Positions 53,376 through 62,401 of a DNA stretch of 64,000 nt are shown in pieces. This DNA comes from Paenibacillus silvestris. GTDB lineage: Bacteria; Bacillota; Bacilli; Paenibacillales; NBRC-103111. The translations under genes and the position numbers were made by a program. A model generated the notes under the pieces. It was not told where the DNA came from, made no database searches, and saw nothing but the letters and a program-made list of their open reading frames with translations. The stretch's first letter is position 1. Every line of letters starts with the position of its first letter. The stretch covers positions 1,045,881-1,109,880 of the forward strand of contig NZ_WTUZ01000010.1 of the NCBI RefSeq assembly GCF_009882985.1. Reading direction: 5' to 3'.

Positions 53376-54412
53376 CACGCAGTCACCACGTCATCCGGTG
53401 TAAAGGTAATGACTCTTTCTCGTGGAAACTCAACCGATACTTCAGCAAACTTCATCAAATTCAGTTTCTGTGCATGCTGGGAAGAGACATCCACGGAGAG
53501 CAGCTGATTTCCTAACAGCTCCTTCAGCTCACGGATGGGCTGCAAAAGCAATCTATAAAACGGACCTCTAAACTCCATGTGTTTGACGACAGCCTGGTAG
53601 CCTGAACCTGGAGAAGAAATACGAATATGTTCAGGTCTGACGGCAAAATTGGTGAGTGGTATGTTCCCTTTGCGATGTCCGTAGGCCAAGAAGTTAATGG
53701 ATCCTATAAAATCCGCTACAAAAGGTGATTCCGGAAGATCGTACACTTCCTGAGGGCTTCCAACTTGCATAATTTCAGCATTATTCATAACGACAATCCG
53801 ATCAGCCATGGTCAATGCCTCTTCTTGATCATGAGTGACCATAATGGTTGTAATGCCCAATTTCTCTTGCAGGCTACAAATTTCTTCACGCAGTTTGGTC
53901 CGAACTTTGGCATCCAAGGCCGATAATGGCTCATCTAATAGGAGAAAATCCGGTGATAATACGACAGCTCTTGCAAGGGCAACACGCTGTTGCTGACCTC
54001 CAGAAAGCTGAGACGGATATCGTTCTTTCAAGTGCAGTAAATCGACCAGCGAAAGCGCCTCGCTTACTTTGTCACTAATTTCCTTCTTCGTAAGTTTCCT
54101 CCCCTGCAAGCCGTAAGCTACGTTCTGAGCAGCCGTTAAATTTGGAAACAAGGCATAAGATTGAAAGACCATGCCGAAGTTTCGTTTGGATGGCGGCAGA
54201 TTCGTGATATCCTTGCCTCCAACCGTTATTCGCCCGCGCGTCGGTTTCTCAAGACCGGCGATGATGCGCAGCAAGGTTGTTTTGCCGCAGCCGCTTGGGC
54301 CGAGCAAGCAAATGAATTCATTCTTTTTAATATCAATATTTATTTCTCTAAGCGCTGTAAAGGAGTCAAATGTTTTGTTCACACCTTGAATGGATAAATA
54401 TGCTTCTGGCAT
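53375..54412 (-). CDS. phnT: 2-Aminoethylphosphonate ABC transporter ATP-binding protein
   Basis: A 345-residue ABC ATPase. Walker A GPSGCGKTT, Q-loop FQSYALFP, signature LSGGQQQRVALARA and Walker B LLLDEPLSALD are clear, followed by a TOBE-like C-terminal domain. AAGGAGG precedes the ATG. Between the binding-protein gene and the permease. By sequence alone it is a CUT1/PotA-like ATPase; the phn context gives the substrate. Confidence 0.88.
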   Translation of the reverse strand: MPEAYLSIQGVNKTFDSFTALREINIDIKKNEFICLLGPSGCGKTTLLRIIAGLEKPTRGRITVGGKDITNLPPSKRNFGMVFQSYALFPNLTAAQNVAYGLQGRKLTKKEISDKVSEALSLVDLLHLKERYPSQLSGGQQQRVALARAVVLSPDFLLLDEPLSALDAKVRTKLREEICSLQEKLGITTIMVTHDQEEALTMADRIVVMNNAEIMQVGSPQEVYDLPESPFVADFIGSINFLAYGHRKGNIPLTNFAVRPEHIRISSPGSGYQAVVKHMEFRGPFYRLLLQPIRELKELLGNQLLSVDVSSQHAQKLNLMKFAEVSVEFPRERVITFTPDDVVTA

Positions 54413-54499
54413 AATCTGCCTCCTTGAACTTAGATTTGAGAAGGGAACGACTGCCGACCTAGACAGGTCCAGGCAGCAGCCGTTTAAGAAACTACTTGA

Positions 54500-55594
54500 T
54501 TATTTGGGCTCGCTCTTCGTGTTATATCGTTTATCCCATTCAGCCAAAATACTTGCCCGATTCTTGGCAATTTCGTTTAAGTCATTTTTGACTAATTGTT
54601 TGATCGGGTCCACTTTGTAACCTTCAGGAAGCACTGAACTGTCGGTTTTGATAGCCAAGATGGCGTAGTTTTTGTTGTATTCTTTCATAGCTTCATCCGT
54701 AATGGCCCAGTCGAGGAACTGCTGGGACACTTGTTTAATCTTTTGCTTCTTAATAAGCGCATTGGCTTCAACATCCCACCCTGAGCCTTCTTTCGGGAAC
54801 ACAACCTCCACCGGAGAACCGTTCTTCTTCTCCTGCAAGCCTCGGTATCCAAAAGAAATGCCGATTGGATATTCGCCTGTACCAGCCAATTTAGCGGGTT
54901 TCGAACCGGAGTGAACATACATGGCCACATTCTCATGCAGTTTGTTCATATAGTCCCAGGCTTTGTCCTTGCCTTCCAATTGGACTAATCCAGATACGGT
55001 CAGGAAACCTGTTCCTGAGGACGACGGGTTAGGCATCGTGATAAGCCCTTTATATTCTGGTTTAATTAAATCCGCATACGATTCAGGAATTGGCAATTTA
55101 CGCTTATCCATCTCCTTTTTGTTAACGATGAAAGCTGTTTCCCAAGCATCGATGCCAACCCAATGCGCCGGTACATTTTTATCTTTAAACTCTGGAAGTA
55201 TACGATCTACCCCTTGCGGAGCATATGGTTCTAACTGATTGCTTTGGTCGAGCACGAGCAAGCTTGTTGCTGCTAATCCCCACACAATATCTGCTTGTGG
55301 ATTGTCTTTCTCGGCCAGCAGTTTAGCCGTGATTACTCCCGTCGAATCTCGGACAATGTTAAGTTTAATATCAGGATATTTCTTTTTGTAACTAGCTAGA
55401 TAGCTCTTGATCGCATCATCTTCCAGTGCTGTATACACCGTCAATTCCTTACTGGTTGCATCGATATTGCCTATTCCAGCAGGACTTGCGGCTGCTCCAG
55501 GTGCCGACTCATTAATACTTGCAGATTTGCCGCATGCCGATAATAAGGTAACCAATGTAACCGCAACGACTAAACTTCTAGTTAATTTTTTCAT
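54500..55594 (-). CDS. phnS: 2-Aminoethylphosphonate-binding lipoprotein
   Basis: A 364-residue periplasmic-type binding protein anchored as a lipoprotein: signal peptide with lipobox LLSACGK (Cys 21). The rest is a family 1 binding protein (ELTVYTALEDDAIKSYLASYKKKYPDI, AKLLAEKDNPQADIVWG), like those for iron and aminoethylphosphonate. First gene of the operon. GGAGAGG lies upstream of the ATG. A 215-nt leader separates it from a strong promoter. Confidence 0.85.
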   Translation of the reverse strand: MKKLTRSLVVAVTLVTLLSACGKSASINESAPGAAASPAGIGNIDATSKELTVYTALEDDAIKSYLASYKKKYPDIKLNIVRDSTGVITAKLLAEKDNPQADIVWGLAATSLLVLDQSNQLEPYAPQGVDRILPEFKDKNVPAHWVGIDAWETAFIVNKKEMDKRKLPIPESYADLIKPEYKGLITMPNPSSSGTGFLTVSGLVQLEGKDKAWDYMNKLHENVAMYVHSGSKPAKLAGTGEYPIGISFGYRGLQEKKNGSPVEVVFPKEGSGWDVEANALIKKQKIKQVSQQFLDWAITDEAMKEYNKNYAILAIKTDSSVLPEGYKVDPIKQLVKNDLNEIAKNRASILAEWDKRYNTKSEPK

Positions 55595-55770
55595 TGTTCC
55601 GATTCCTCTCCTGGTTATAATCTGTTCCTTCCGATATTACGCACGCTTCTCTCTACTTTAATTTTGTAAACTCTGGGTGCAAACGTTGTTTTCGCTGATC
55701 GACTATCGATCAAGGATCCCCCCCACATCGTATTCCTTCATTAACAAAGATAAAAACAACTTAATTTAAT

Positions 55771-55845
55771 TGATTTTAATTGATTTTAATTGTTTTTGGT
55801 TGTTTTTATAATGAAATTATAAGCTTTTCACTTCGATTGTGTCAA
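55771..55845 (-). promoter_or_regulatory. phn operon promoter with four 10-bp phased repeats
   Basis: On the minus strand TTGACA (55840-55845) and TATAAT (55816-55821) are perfect consensus boxes, 18 bp apart. From +1 on (55771-55810) four 10-bp direct repeats run in register: TGATTTTAAT twice, TGTTTTTGGT and TGTTTTTATA (forward reading). Period 10 puts them on one face of the helix. They are good candidates for DeoR operators. Confidence 0.65.
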
Positions 55846-56037
55846 CAACTTTAATGTCACTATAGGTAACATGAGAGCTATTTATTTACGGAATATGCCT
55901 ATATGCACAAAAAACAAGAACATTAACTCATTTATGTCATGAAATATAACATTAATCTCACACAAAACTGTCGAAAGTTACAAATTACTAAGAGCTTCCC
56001 TATATAACAAATAAAAGCGGGCTGTCCAAACAGGCTC

Positions 56038-56085
56038 AAAAAAAGGCGCTCCCTCGGTCATTGGATGACTTGGGACGCCCTTTTT
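56038..56085. terminator. Orphan bidirectional hairpin, copy 1
   Basis: GGCG(C)TCCCTCGGTCAT / ATGACTTGGGACGCC between A and T runs. No gene ends here on either strand. It resembles the hairpin at 56325-56362. The sequence 55850-56037 holds only AT-rich DNA. Confidence 0.6.
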
Positions 56086-56089
56086 ATGG

Positions 56090-56300
56090 AAACAAATCGA
56101 ATAACGGGAAAAACTCCCTTTATTTCAAGGAGATCACCCCGAAATAAAGCTATTAACTGGAAAAAGCCCAGTTATTTCACTCCTTCAACCCTGTTTCCAA
56201 CTCCTATCTCCCACATTAACTGGAGAAATTCCATGTATTCATGCCTGTAGCCGTGTTATTCATCGATTTAGCGGTAGTAATTCCCGTTAATCTAAAGCAG
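56090..56300. repeat. Intergenic repeat family B, locus 2
   Basis: Copies of the TAACTGGAAA...TTCCAGTTATT-type short palindrome: ATAACGGGAAAAACTCCCTT (56091), TTAACTGGAAAAAGCCCAGT (about 56154), TTAACTGGAGAAATTCCATG (about 56216) and weaker ones. They lie between two similar hairpins. The same type is at 17292-17495. Confidence 0.55.
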
Positions 56301-56324
56301 GCGCTCCAAAAAGATCGAGAAAAA

Positions 56325-56362
56325 GGCTGTCCCTTGGTCATTGAATGACTTTCGGGGCAGCC
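56325..56362 (-). terminator. Terminator after the LacI gene of the ABC operon
   Basis: Minus-strand GGCTGCCCCGAAAGTCATTC / GAATGACCAAGGGACAGCC-type stem and TTTTTC tail, 10 bp after the stop at 56372. Its arms and loop resemble the hairpin at 56045-56079. Confidence 0.75.
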
Positions 56363-56371
56363 TCACTTGAT

Positions 56372-57487
56372 TCACTTTTTTATCTCCACTATTGGAGGGA
56401 TAACCTCATTGTGCCCAGCGCCATGAAATGTCGGATACCTTGTCCTATCATCCCCCGCTTCCCTCGGCGTGGAACAAGAATTTCTTTCAATGATTTTACT
56501 TTGAATGATGACATTTCTCTGCACGTCTGTTGATAGTACGCCTAGTTGTTTCATTAACAGCCTGACGGATTGTGCACCTAATTCCGACGGCTGCAAATCC
56601 ATGCTGGTTAGCGACGGATTCGATTGAATCATCATGGATAAATCACCGCATATAACGAATACCGATACATCTTCAGGGACTTTGAGATTAAGGTCTTTCA
56701 TTGCATTAAGAGCGCTGAATGCCGTGCGGTCATCATCTGCAATGATGGCGGTTACCCCTTTTTTAAGTTCCCCTAAAGTGGCCATCGTTTCCACATACCC
56801 GTAATCCATGTATACATTTGAGCTTAGATCAGGCTTATGGTGTATCATGTGCTCTTCGACTGGAAGATGATGATCTTCCATAGCTTTAATGAAGCCCTCT
56901 TTTCGATCGATAGATACCGTCATTAACTCGTTAGCATTTAAAAACATAATGTTGCGATGACCTTTGTCAATCAAATATTTACATATATGATAACTTACTG
57001 CTTGGTTGTCATTATCAACACTATAAGCATTAAGAACCGTTGGATTCATGACTTTGCCTACCGTAACGAATGGAATATTTTCTGAATCCATCAGATGAAT
57101 TCGCTCATCATTTGTTGTTGGACGCATGACAACGGCACCATCGATCGGGTAACTGGACAAGAAAGGAGTTTGAACCTTTTGCAAAGGAATCATATCCAGC
57201 AGCACCCGGTATCCATAATAGGAGGCTTCAAGAATGACCCCATTGATGAATTGCGTATGAAAGGCGCTAAAAAAGAAGCTGCCATGCGGGATTGTTAACC
57301 CGATCGCCATCGTCTTCTTCGTCACCAAGCTGCGTGCGATATGATTCGGCACATAATTCAGTTGTTTGGAAACACGCAATACTCTTTCTTTCACTTCCTT
57401 ACTTGTGGGTCTCTTTTGGCTAAAAACATTGGAAACAGTTCCCTTCGACACATTTGCTAATTTGGCAACGTCATCTATTTTAGCCAT
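56372..57487 (-). CDS. LacI family transcriptional regulator
   Basis: A 371-residue LacI-type protein. HTH and hinge: MAKIDDVAKLANVSKGTVSNVFSQKRPTSKEV and NHIARSLVTKKTMAIGL. The ligand domain is 250 residues, with a C-terminal extension of about 30 residues that has several Arg and Cys. It is the last gene of the Opp-type ABC operon, 35 bp after the HAD gene. LacI-family control of this transporter suggests a carbohydrate rather than a peptide substrate. Confidence 0.9.
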   Translation of the reverse strand: MAKIDDVAKLANVSKGTVSNVFSQKRPTSKEVKERVLRVSKQLNYVPNHIARSLVTKKTMAIGLTIPHGSFFFSAFHTQFINGVILEASYYGYRVLLDMIPLQKVQTPFLSSYPIDGAVVMRPTTNDERIHLMDSENIPFVTVGKVMNPTVLNAYSVDNDNQAVSYHICKYLIDKGHRNIMFLNANELMTVSIDRKEGFIKAMEDHHLPVEEHMIHHKPDLSSNVYMDYGYVETMATLGELKKGVTAIIADDDRTAFSALNAMKDLNLKVPEDVSVFVICGDLSMMIQSNPSLTSMDLQPSELGAQSVRLLMKQLGVLSTDVQRNVIIQSKIIERNSCSTPREAGDDRTRYPTFHGAGHNEVIPPIVEIKK

Positions 57488-57522
57488 ATCTTTATAAACA
57501 TCCCTTCAGAAAACCCATCCAT

Positions 57523-58077
57523 TTAGGCTAATTTTTCATTGAGCTGCTCCACTAATTCAATTAACTCCAGCGGATGGCTGATTGTATATTGGGGGATTTC
57601 ACTTTCGTCTGCATGCAGCTTCGGATACCGTGGCGTCCAGCTCAAGAAGACGCTCGTAATCCCCATTTGGTTGGCCCCTTTGACATCCCTGCTCAGGTTG
57701 TTCCCGACCATGACGATCCGGTAGCAGTCCTGTTCGCTGAGATCTAAAGCGCCAATTGCTGCTTTAAACATCCGCGGACTTGGCTTGGAGGCTTTGACCG
57801 TCTCCGAATATACCATCGTCGTAAAATAATCATACAGACCATTTTGCGTCAAAATATTTTTGAAAGACTGGGCATTGCCGTCAGCTACAATCGCTAGTGT
57901 ATACCCCCGTTCAGCCAACGTCTTCACCATGACATCAGCTCCTGGAATCACATTAGCTTGAATAACAATATCATGATCATCCCTAATTTCAGTACCCTCA
58001 TCAATAATGGTGTCGCCGCAGTCCAGAAAAACAATTAGTTTCTTTTGTGCCGAATTATTCGTCGTATCATGACTCAT
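57523..58077 (-). CDS. HAD-family protein with altered motif I
   Basis: A 184-residue HAD-like protein. Motif I reads FLDCGDTIIDEG: the nucleophile Asp is present, but the acid/base Asp two residues on is Gly. Motif III Lys is in VKASKPSPRMF and motif IV reads VGNNLSRDVKGANQMG. Loss of the second Asp is seen in phosphonatases and dehalogenases, so catalysis may differ from a phosphatase. The start overlaps the end of the ATPase gene by 11 bp, with AGAGGTG upstream. It is part of the ABC operon. Substrate unknown. Confidence 0.75.
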   Translation of the reverse strand: MSHDTTNNSAQKKLIVFLDCGDTIIDEGTEIRDDHDIVIQANVIPGADVMVKTLAERGYTLAIVADGNAQSFKNILTQNGLYDYFTTMVYSETVKASKPSPRMFKAAIGALDLSEQDCYRIVMVGNNLSRDVKGANQMGITSVFLSWTPRYPKLHADESEIPQYTISHPLELIELVEQLNEKLA

Positions 58078-59092
58078 GAGTTACACCTCTCAGGTTTAGT
58101 TGATTCGCGTAGTGACACGCAGCAAAATGGGTATTATCATTGCCTATAGCTTGCAAATCAGGTTCTTGATGCACACATTTGTCTGTTTTGTATCGGCATC
58201 TCGGGTGAAAATGGCAGCCACTCGGAGGATTAGCCGGATTAGGAACTTCTCCTTCCAGAATAATGCGATCCTTTTGTGTATTCGGATCTGGCTCTGGTAC
58301 AGCTGACAGAAGCGCTTCGGTGTAAGGGTGCATCGGATGGGTAAATAACGAATCAACAGGCGCCAGCTCTACGATTTTACCCAAGTGCATGACGGCGACC
58401 CGATCGGAAATGTTCTGTACTATAGATAAATCATGCGAAATGAAAATATAGGTGATCTGAAGCTGCTCTTGCAAATCCTTCAGCAAATTAATAATTTGAG
58501 CTTTAATCGAGACATCAAGCGCCGACACGGCTTCATCGCAAACGATCAGTCTGGGTTGGGAAATGAGCGATCTCGCAATCGCTATTCGCTGTCTTTGTCC
58601 GCCAGAGAACGCATGAGGATAACGTTTGAGATAACTGACATTTAAGCCCGTTTTCTCTGCAATTAAGCTCACTTTCTCATCCAATTGCGATTTGGACAGC
58701 TTGAAGTTGGCCAAAAGCGGCTCGGAAATAATGTCATACACGCTCATTCTAGGGCTTAGCGATGAAAAAGGATCCTGAAAAATCATTTGAATATCTTTGC
58801 GATATTTCTTAAAAGCTTTTCCCCGTAATCCCAAAAAGTCTACTTGCTCTTCTCCCTCTGGATGATAGAGAACTTCCCCGGATGTTGCATCCATCCCTCT
58901 CACAATGCATCGGCCTAATGTCGTTTTACCGCAGCCTGACTCTCCGACAATACTTAACGTCTCCCCTTCCAAGAGTTCAAAGGAAACGTTATTCAGCACA
59001 CGGATGTGGGAAGGCTTACTAAACAGCTTATTCTTGGATTTCACCTGAAAATCCTTGTTCAACTGATGTACTTTCAAAATTGGTTTAGACAT
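58067..59092 (-). CDS. Oligopeptide/dipeptide-type ABC transporter ATPase (OppF/DppF)
   Basis: A 341-residue ABC ATPase with Walker [14 protein letters not shown], signature FSGGQRQRIAIARSL and Walker B LIVCDEAVSALD. The OppF-type C-terminal extension has a Cys cluster (GCHFHPRCRYKTDKCVHQEP). AAGGAG precedes the ATG. Pairs with the OppD-type ATPase upstream. The LacI regulator suggests sugar uptake. Confidence 0.9.
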   Translation of the reverse strand: MSKPILKVHQLNKDFQVKSKNKLFSKPSHIRVLNNVSFELLEGETLSIVGESGCGKTTLGRCIVRGMDATSGEVLYHPEGEEQVDFLGLRGKAFKKYRKDIQMIFQDPFSSLSPRMSVYDIISEPLLANFKLSKSQLDEKVSLIAEKTGLNVSYLKRYPHAFSGGQRQRIAIARSLISQPRLIVCDEAVSALDVSIKAQIINLLKDLQEQLQITYIFISHDLSIVQNISDRVAVMHLGKIVELAPVDSLFTHPMHPYTEALLSAVPEPDPNTQKDRIILEGEVPNPANPPSGCHFHPRCRYKTDKCVHQEPDLQAIGNDNTHFAACHYANQLNLRGVTHES

Positions 59093-59094
59093 GC

Positions 59095-60138
59095 TTATTC
59101 TCCTTCGCCCTCAGCCTTGTAGAGAAAACATCTCACCATGTGGTTATCGGAGATATGCGTTTTCGGAACAGCTTGCGTATTGCATACACCATCGATGCGA
59201 TCTGAACAGCGCTCGTAGAAACCGCACATCGGCGGCATATTCATGGCCATTGGCACAGTGCCTTCGATGGATTCCAATCTTGCATGCCTGTTCCCAGATA
59301 ACTTGGGCATGGATTTAAGCAGCCCTTTGGTATAAGGATGTTTAGGATTATTGAAAATTTCTTTCACGGTTGATTGTTCGACGATTTTCCCCAAGTACAT
59401 AACAGCAACTTCATCACACATTTCTGCAATAATCCCCAGGTCATGCGTGACCAGCAGGATCGCCATGCCAAATTCACGTTGAAGTTCCTTCATAAGCTCC
59501 AACACTTGCGCTTGAATCGTTACATCCAGCGCTGTAGTAGGCTCGTCAGCAATGAGCAATTCTGGATTGCAGGACAAGGCCATTGAAATCATCGCCCGCT
59601 GGCGCATCCCCCCGGAGAACTCATGTGGAAACTGGTCAAACCGTTTCTCTTGATCAGAAATCCCGACCTTGCTAAGCATATCCAGCGCAATTTTTTTAGC
59701 CTCTTTTTTGTTCTTGGTTCGGTGGATTAAAATAGCTTCCATGATCTGGTTCCCGATGGTGTACATCGGTGAAAATGCCGTCATCGGCTCTTGAAAGATC
59801 ATGGCAATTTTCCGGCCACGAATGGAACGTATTTGTTTACTCCGTGTAGGTAACGACAACAAATCCAACTGATGTAAAGCTTTCTCCGACTCGGAGTGAT
59901 ATACGATCTTCCCGGTGGTTTCGCACTCTTTGGGATTAATGCTAATAATCGCTCTGCTGGTCAGACTTTTCCCACAGCCAGACTCACCAACAAGGCCCAG
60001 CGTCTTTCCCTTTTTTATATCAAAGTCAACGCCATCAACAGCCTTCATTTCTCCATTATCCATTTGAATGCGAATCTTGAGATCTTGGACAGACAGAAGG
60101 GGGCGTTCAGATTGTGAAACAGAGGCTTGCGATGTCAT
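59095..60138 (-). CDS. Oligopeptide/dipeptide-type ABC transporter ATPase (OppD/DppD)
   Basis: A 347-residue ABC ATPase. Walker [40 protein letters not shown], Walker [12 protein letters not shown] and the C-terminal Cys motif [21 protein letters not shown] lies upstream of ATG. It follows the permease by 29 bp and is 2 bp from the OppF-type gene. Confidence 0.9.
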   Translation of the reverse strand: MTSQASVSQSERPLLSVQDLKIRIQMDNGEMKAVDGVDFDIKKGKTLGLVGESGCGKSLTSRAIISINPKECETTGKIVYHSESEKALHQLDLLSLPTRSKQIRSIRGRKIAMIFQEPMTAFSPMYTIGNQIMEAILIHRTKNKKEAKKIALDMLSKVGISDQEKRFDQFPHEFSGGMRQRAMISMALSCNPELLIADEPTTALDVTIQAQVLELMKELQREFGMAILLVTHDLGIIAEMCDEVAVMYLGKIVEQSTVKEIFNNPKHPYTKGLLKSMPKLSGNRHARLESIEGTVPMAMNMPPMCGFYERCSDRIDGVCNTQAVPKTHISDNHMVRCFLYKAEGEGE

Positions 60139-60167
60139 AGGATCCCCTCGCTTTAGACTAGAATGGG

Positions 60168-61313
60168 TTACTTCTTGTAGGGGTCAGCAGCATCGCGCAA
60201 ACCATCACCAAGAAAGTTAAAAGTTAACACAGTCACGATAACAAAGCCCAAAGGAATCAATTTCCATGGATACAAAGCAACATTCTCAATTTGCTGCGCT
60301 TCCTGCAGCAGAACCCCCCAGCTCGTGGCAGGCGAGCGAATTCCGAGGCCTAGGAAACTCATGGCTGTTTCTCCAAGAATCATACCGGGAATAGCTAAAG
60401 TCGTTGCTACAACCAAATAGGAGATAAATCCAGGCAACAGATGTCTAATAATAATTTTCGCATCACTGACGCCGGCAATTTTGGCCGCCAACACGTACTC
60501 CTCATTTTTCAAAGAGATAAACTTCCCTCTTGCAACCCTGGCTAATTCCGTCCAACCAATAAAGGCGAAAATGATGACAATGTACAAATACATGGTGACG
60601 ATTGGAACCCTCGCCGGTATGGCAGCTGACAATGCCATCCATAATGGCAGCGTCGGGAAGGAACGAATGATTTCAATACTCCGCTGAATAACCGAGTCCA
60701 GCCAACCTCCGAAATAACCGGACACCCCTCCGATAAACAAACCTAAAACAAAGCTAATTGACACGCCAATAAGGGGGATACTTAATGAAATTTGACTTCC
60801 TAAGAAAACACGGGATAATAAATCTCTGCCCATACCGTCGGTTCCGAACAAAAATATGCGTCCCGGAGCATCAACACCAAATAGATGGATATTCGTTGAA
60901 AATAGTCCTAAAAACTTATAGGTTTCACCTTTCACAAAAAAGCGAACCGCATGACGAACGTTCTCGTCTTGTACAAATATTTTTCGAAGTGTCACAGGGT
61001 CCCGCCCTGACTTCAGCTCATTCACGAACGGTCTCAGATGAAACTGGCCGTCTGCATCTTTGAAGCTTACTTTCACAGGAGGCGCATTGACATATTTACT
61101 GTCATAGCTCTGCAAGCCATAAGGTGCAATAAACTGTGCAAATAGGGCCGCCACATAAAAACACGCGAGAATAGTTAAGGAAATGCGGGCCAACTTATGC
61201 TTTTTTAAACGACGATACATCAGTCGCCATTGCGAACTGTGGGAAAGATCGCCTTTGGGGGCATCTTTGATTGGCGCTATTTTCTGTCTTCCGACGATTG
61301 GTATTGTTTTCAT
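60168..61313 (-). CDS. ABC transporter permease (OppC/DppC-like)
   Basis: A 381-residue permease with an N-terminal membrane segment after a cytoplasmic tail, a large extracellular loop (about residues 70-150) and five further segments. The ABC motif is EYVLAAKIAGVSDAKIIIRHLLPG. Membrane segments near the C-terminus include ATTLAIPGMILGETAMSFLGLG. ATG 61313 (site AGAGG, 9 bases) is preferred; a GTG overlaps the preceding stop. Confidence 0.88.
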   Translation of the reverse strand: MKTIPIVGRQKIAPIKDAPKGDLSHSSQWRLMYRRLKKHKLARISLTILACFYVAALFAQFIAPYGLQSYDSKYVNAPPVKVSFKDADGQFHLRPFVNELKSGRDPVTLRKIFVQDENVRHAVRFFVKGETYKFLGLFSTNIHLFGVDAPGRIFLFGTDGMGRDLLSRVFLGSQISLSIPLIGVSISFVLGLFIGGVSGYFGGWLDSVIQRSIEIIRSFPTLPLWMALSAAIPARVPIVTMYLYIVIIFAFIGWTELARVARGKFISLKNEEYVLAAKIAGVSDAKIIIRHLLPGFISYLVVATTLAIPGMILGETAMSFLGLGIRSPATSWGVLLQEAQQIENVALYPWKLIPLGFVIVTVLTFNFLGDGLRDAADPYKK

Positions 61314-61315
61314 GG

Positions 61316-62314
61316 TCACATACCTCTGAACTCAGTGCGAATTTTTGGATCGAGCCATGCCAATAAAATATCTGAAATCAATGTACCCAGAACCGTCAGA
61401 ACAGCCATAAACAATAGCCATGTACCCGCCAAATACATATCCTGCGCTAAGAGCGCGTTATACATAACAGGCCCTTGGATGGGAAGATTGAGAACAATTG
61501 CTGTAATGGTGGAACCTGTGAAAATGGATGTTAGCGACCAGCCTATTGTGCTCACGATCGGATTCATTGCTGCACGTGTCGGGTACTTAACTAATATTTT
61601 CGTTTCCGATAAGCCCTTTGCTCTTGCAGTAACCACATTTGGCTTATTCAATTCATCCAGCATTTGACCTCTCATAACTCGAATCAACTCGGCCGTATTC
61701 GCCAAACCAATTACGATAACAGGAATGATCATATGCTTGAGCAAATCCATGACCTTATCAAACGACCAACCGGCATTAACGAATTCACTTGAAAAAAGAC
61801 CTAACAAGGGATCACCAAAGTAGACATAGGACAAGTACATTAATATAATTGCCATCAAAAAATGCGGCGTTGCCATGCCAAGAAAGCCGACAGCCGAAAA
61901 AATATAGTCACCAATCGAATATTGCTTTACAGCGCAGTAAATACCGATCGGAACCGCCACTGCGTATGTGAATGCCATAGTTACCAATGAGACGATAATC
62001 GTTAATCCCATATATTGCGAGATAACCGTCGTAACCGGTTTGTTATAGCTAAAGGAATATCCGAAGTCGAAGTTCGTTATCATATTGCTCATCCAAGCTA
62101 CATACTGAATGAACCAAGGCTGATCCAATTTCAAGCTTGCTCGCATTGCAGCGATATCGGCTTCTGACATGACATCGCCAGCAACTGACATTTTAGCGGC
62201 ATAAGTTGACACGTAATCACCTGGTGGCAGCTGAATAATGTAGAAGACAATCATGGAGATGAAGAAAATAACCGGTATCACCAAAACAATTCTTTTTAAA
62301 ATATAGTGGAGCAT
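61316..62314 (-). CDS. ABC transporter permease (OppB/DppB-like)
   Basis: A 332-residue permease. Six membrane segments and the motif PNVVTARAKGLSETKILVKYPTRAAMNPI (EAA loop). ATG 62314 with a GGATAGGG-type site is chosen; a longer frame would overlap the binding-protein stop. It follows the binding-protein gene after an 87-bp gap that holds a small hairpin (62363-62382), which may lower permease expression. Confidence 0.88.
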   Translation of the reverse strand: MLHYILKRIVLVIPVIFFISMIVFYIIQLPPGDYVSTYAAKMSVAGDVMSEADIAAMRASLKLDQPWFIQYVAWMSNMITNFDFGYSFSYNKPVTTVISQYMGLTIIVSLVTMAFTYAVAVPIGIYCAVKQYSIGDYIFSAVGFLGMATPHFLMAIILMYLSYVYFGDPLLGLFSSEFVNAGWSFDKVMDLLKHMIIPVIVIGLANTAELIRVMRGQMLDELNKPNVVTARAKGLSETKILVKYPTRAAMNPIVSTIGWSLTSIFTGSTITAIVLNLPIQGPVMYNALLAQDMYLAGTWLLFMAVLTVLGTLISDILLAWLDPKIRTEFRGM

Positions 62315-62362
62315 CTCTACCCTATCCTCTCCGTATCCTGCAAGAATGCCGCTGAACGATAC

Positions 62363-62382
62363 AGGGGGAATTGGAATCCCCC
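62363..62382 (-). promoter_or_regulatory. Intercistronic hairpin between binding protein and permease
   Basis: Minus-strand AGGGGGATT / AATTCCCCCT with a CC loop. No T-run follows, so it is probably a stabilising or attenuating stem, not a full terminator. Confidence 0.6.
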
Positions 62383-62401
62383 TATGCCGCTCAAAGCTCA
62401 T

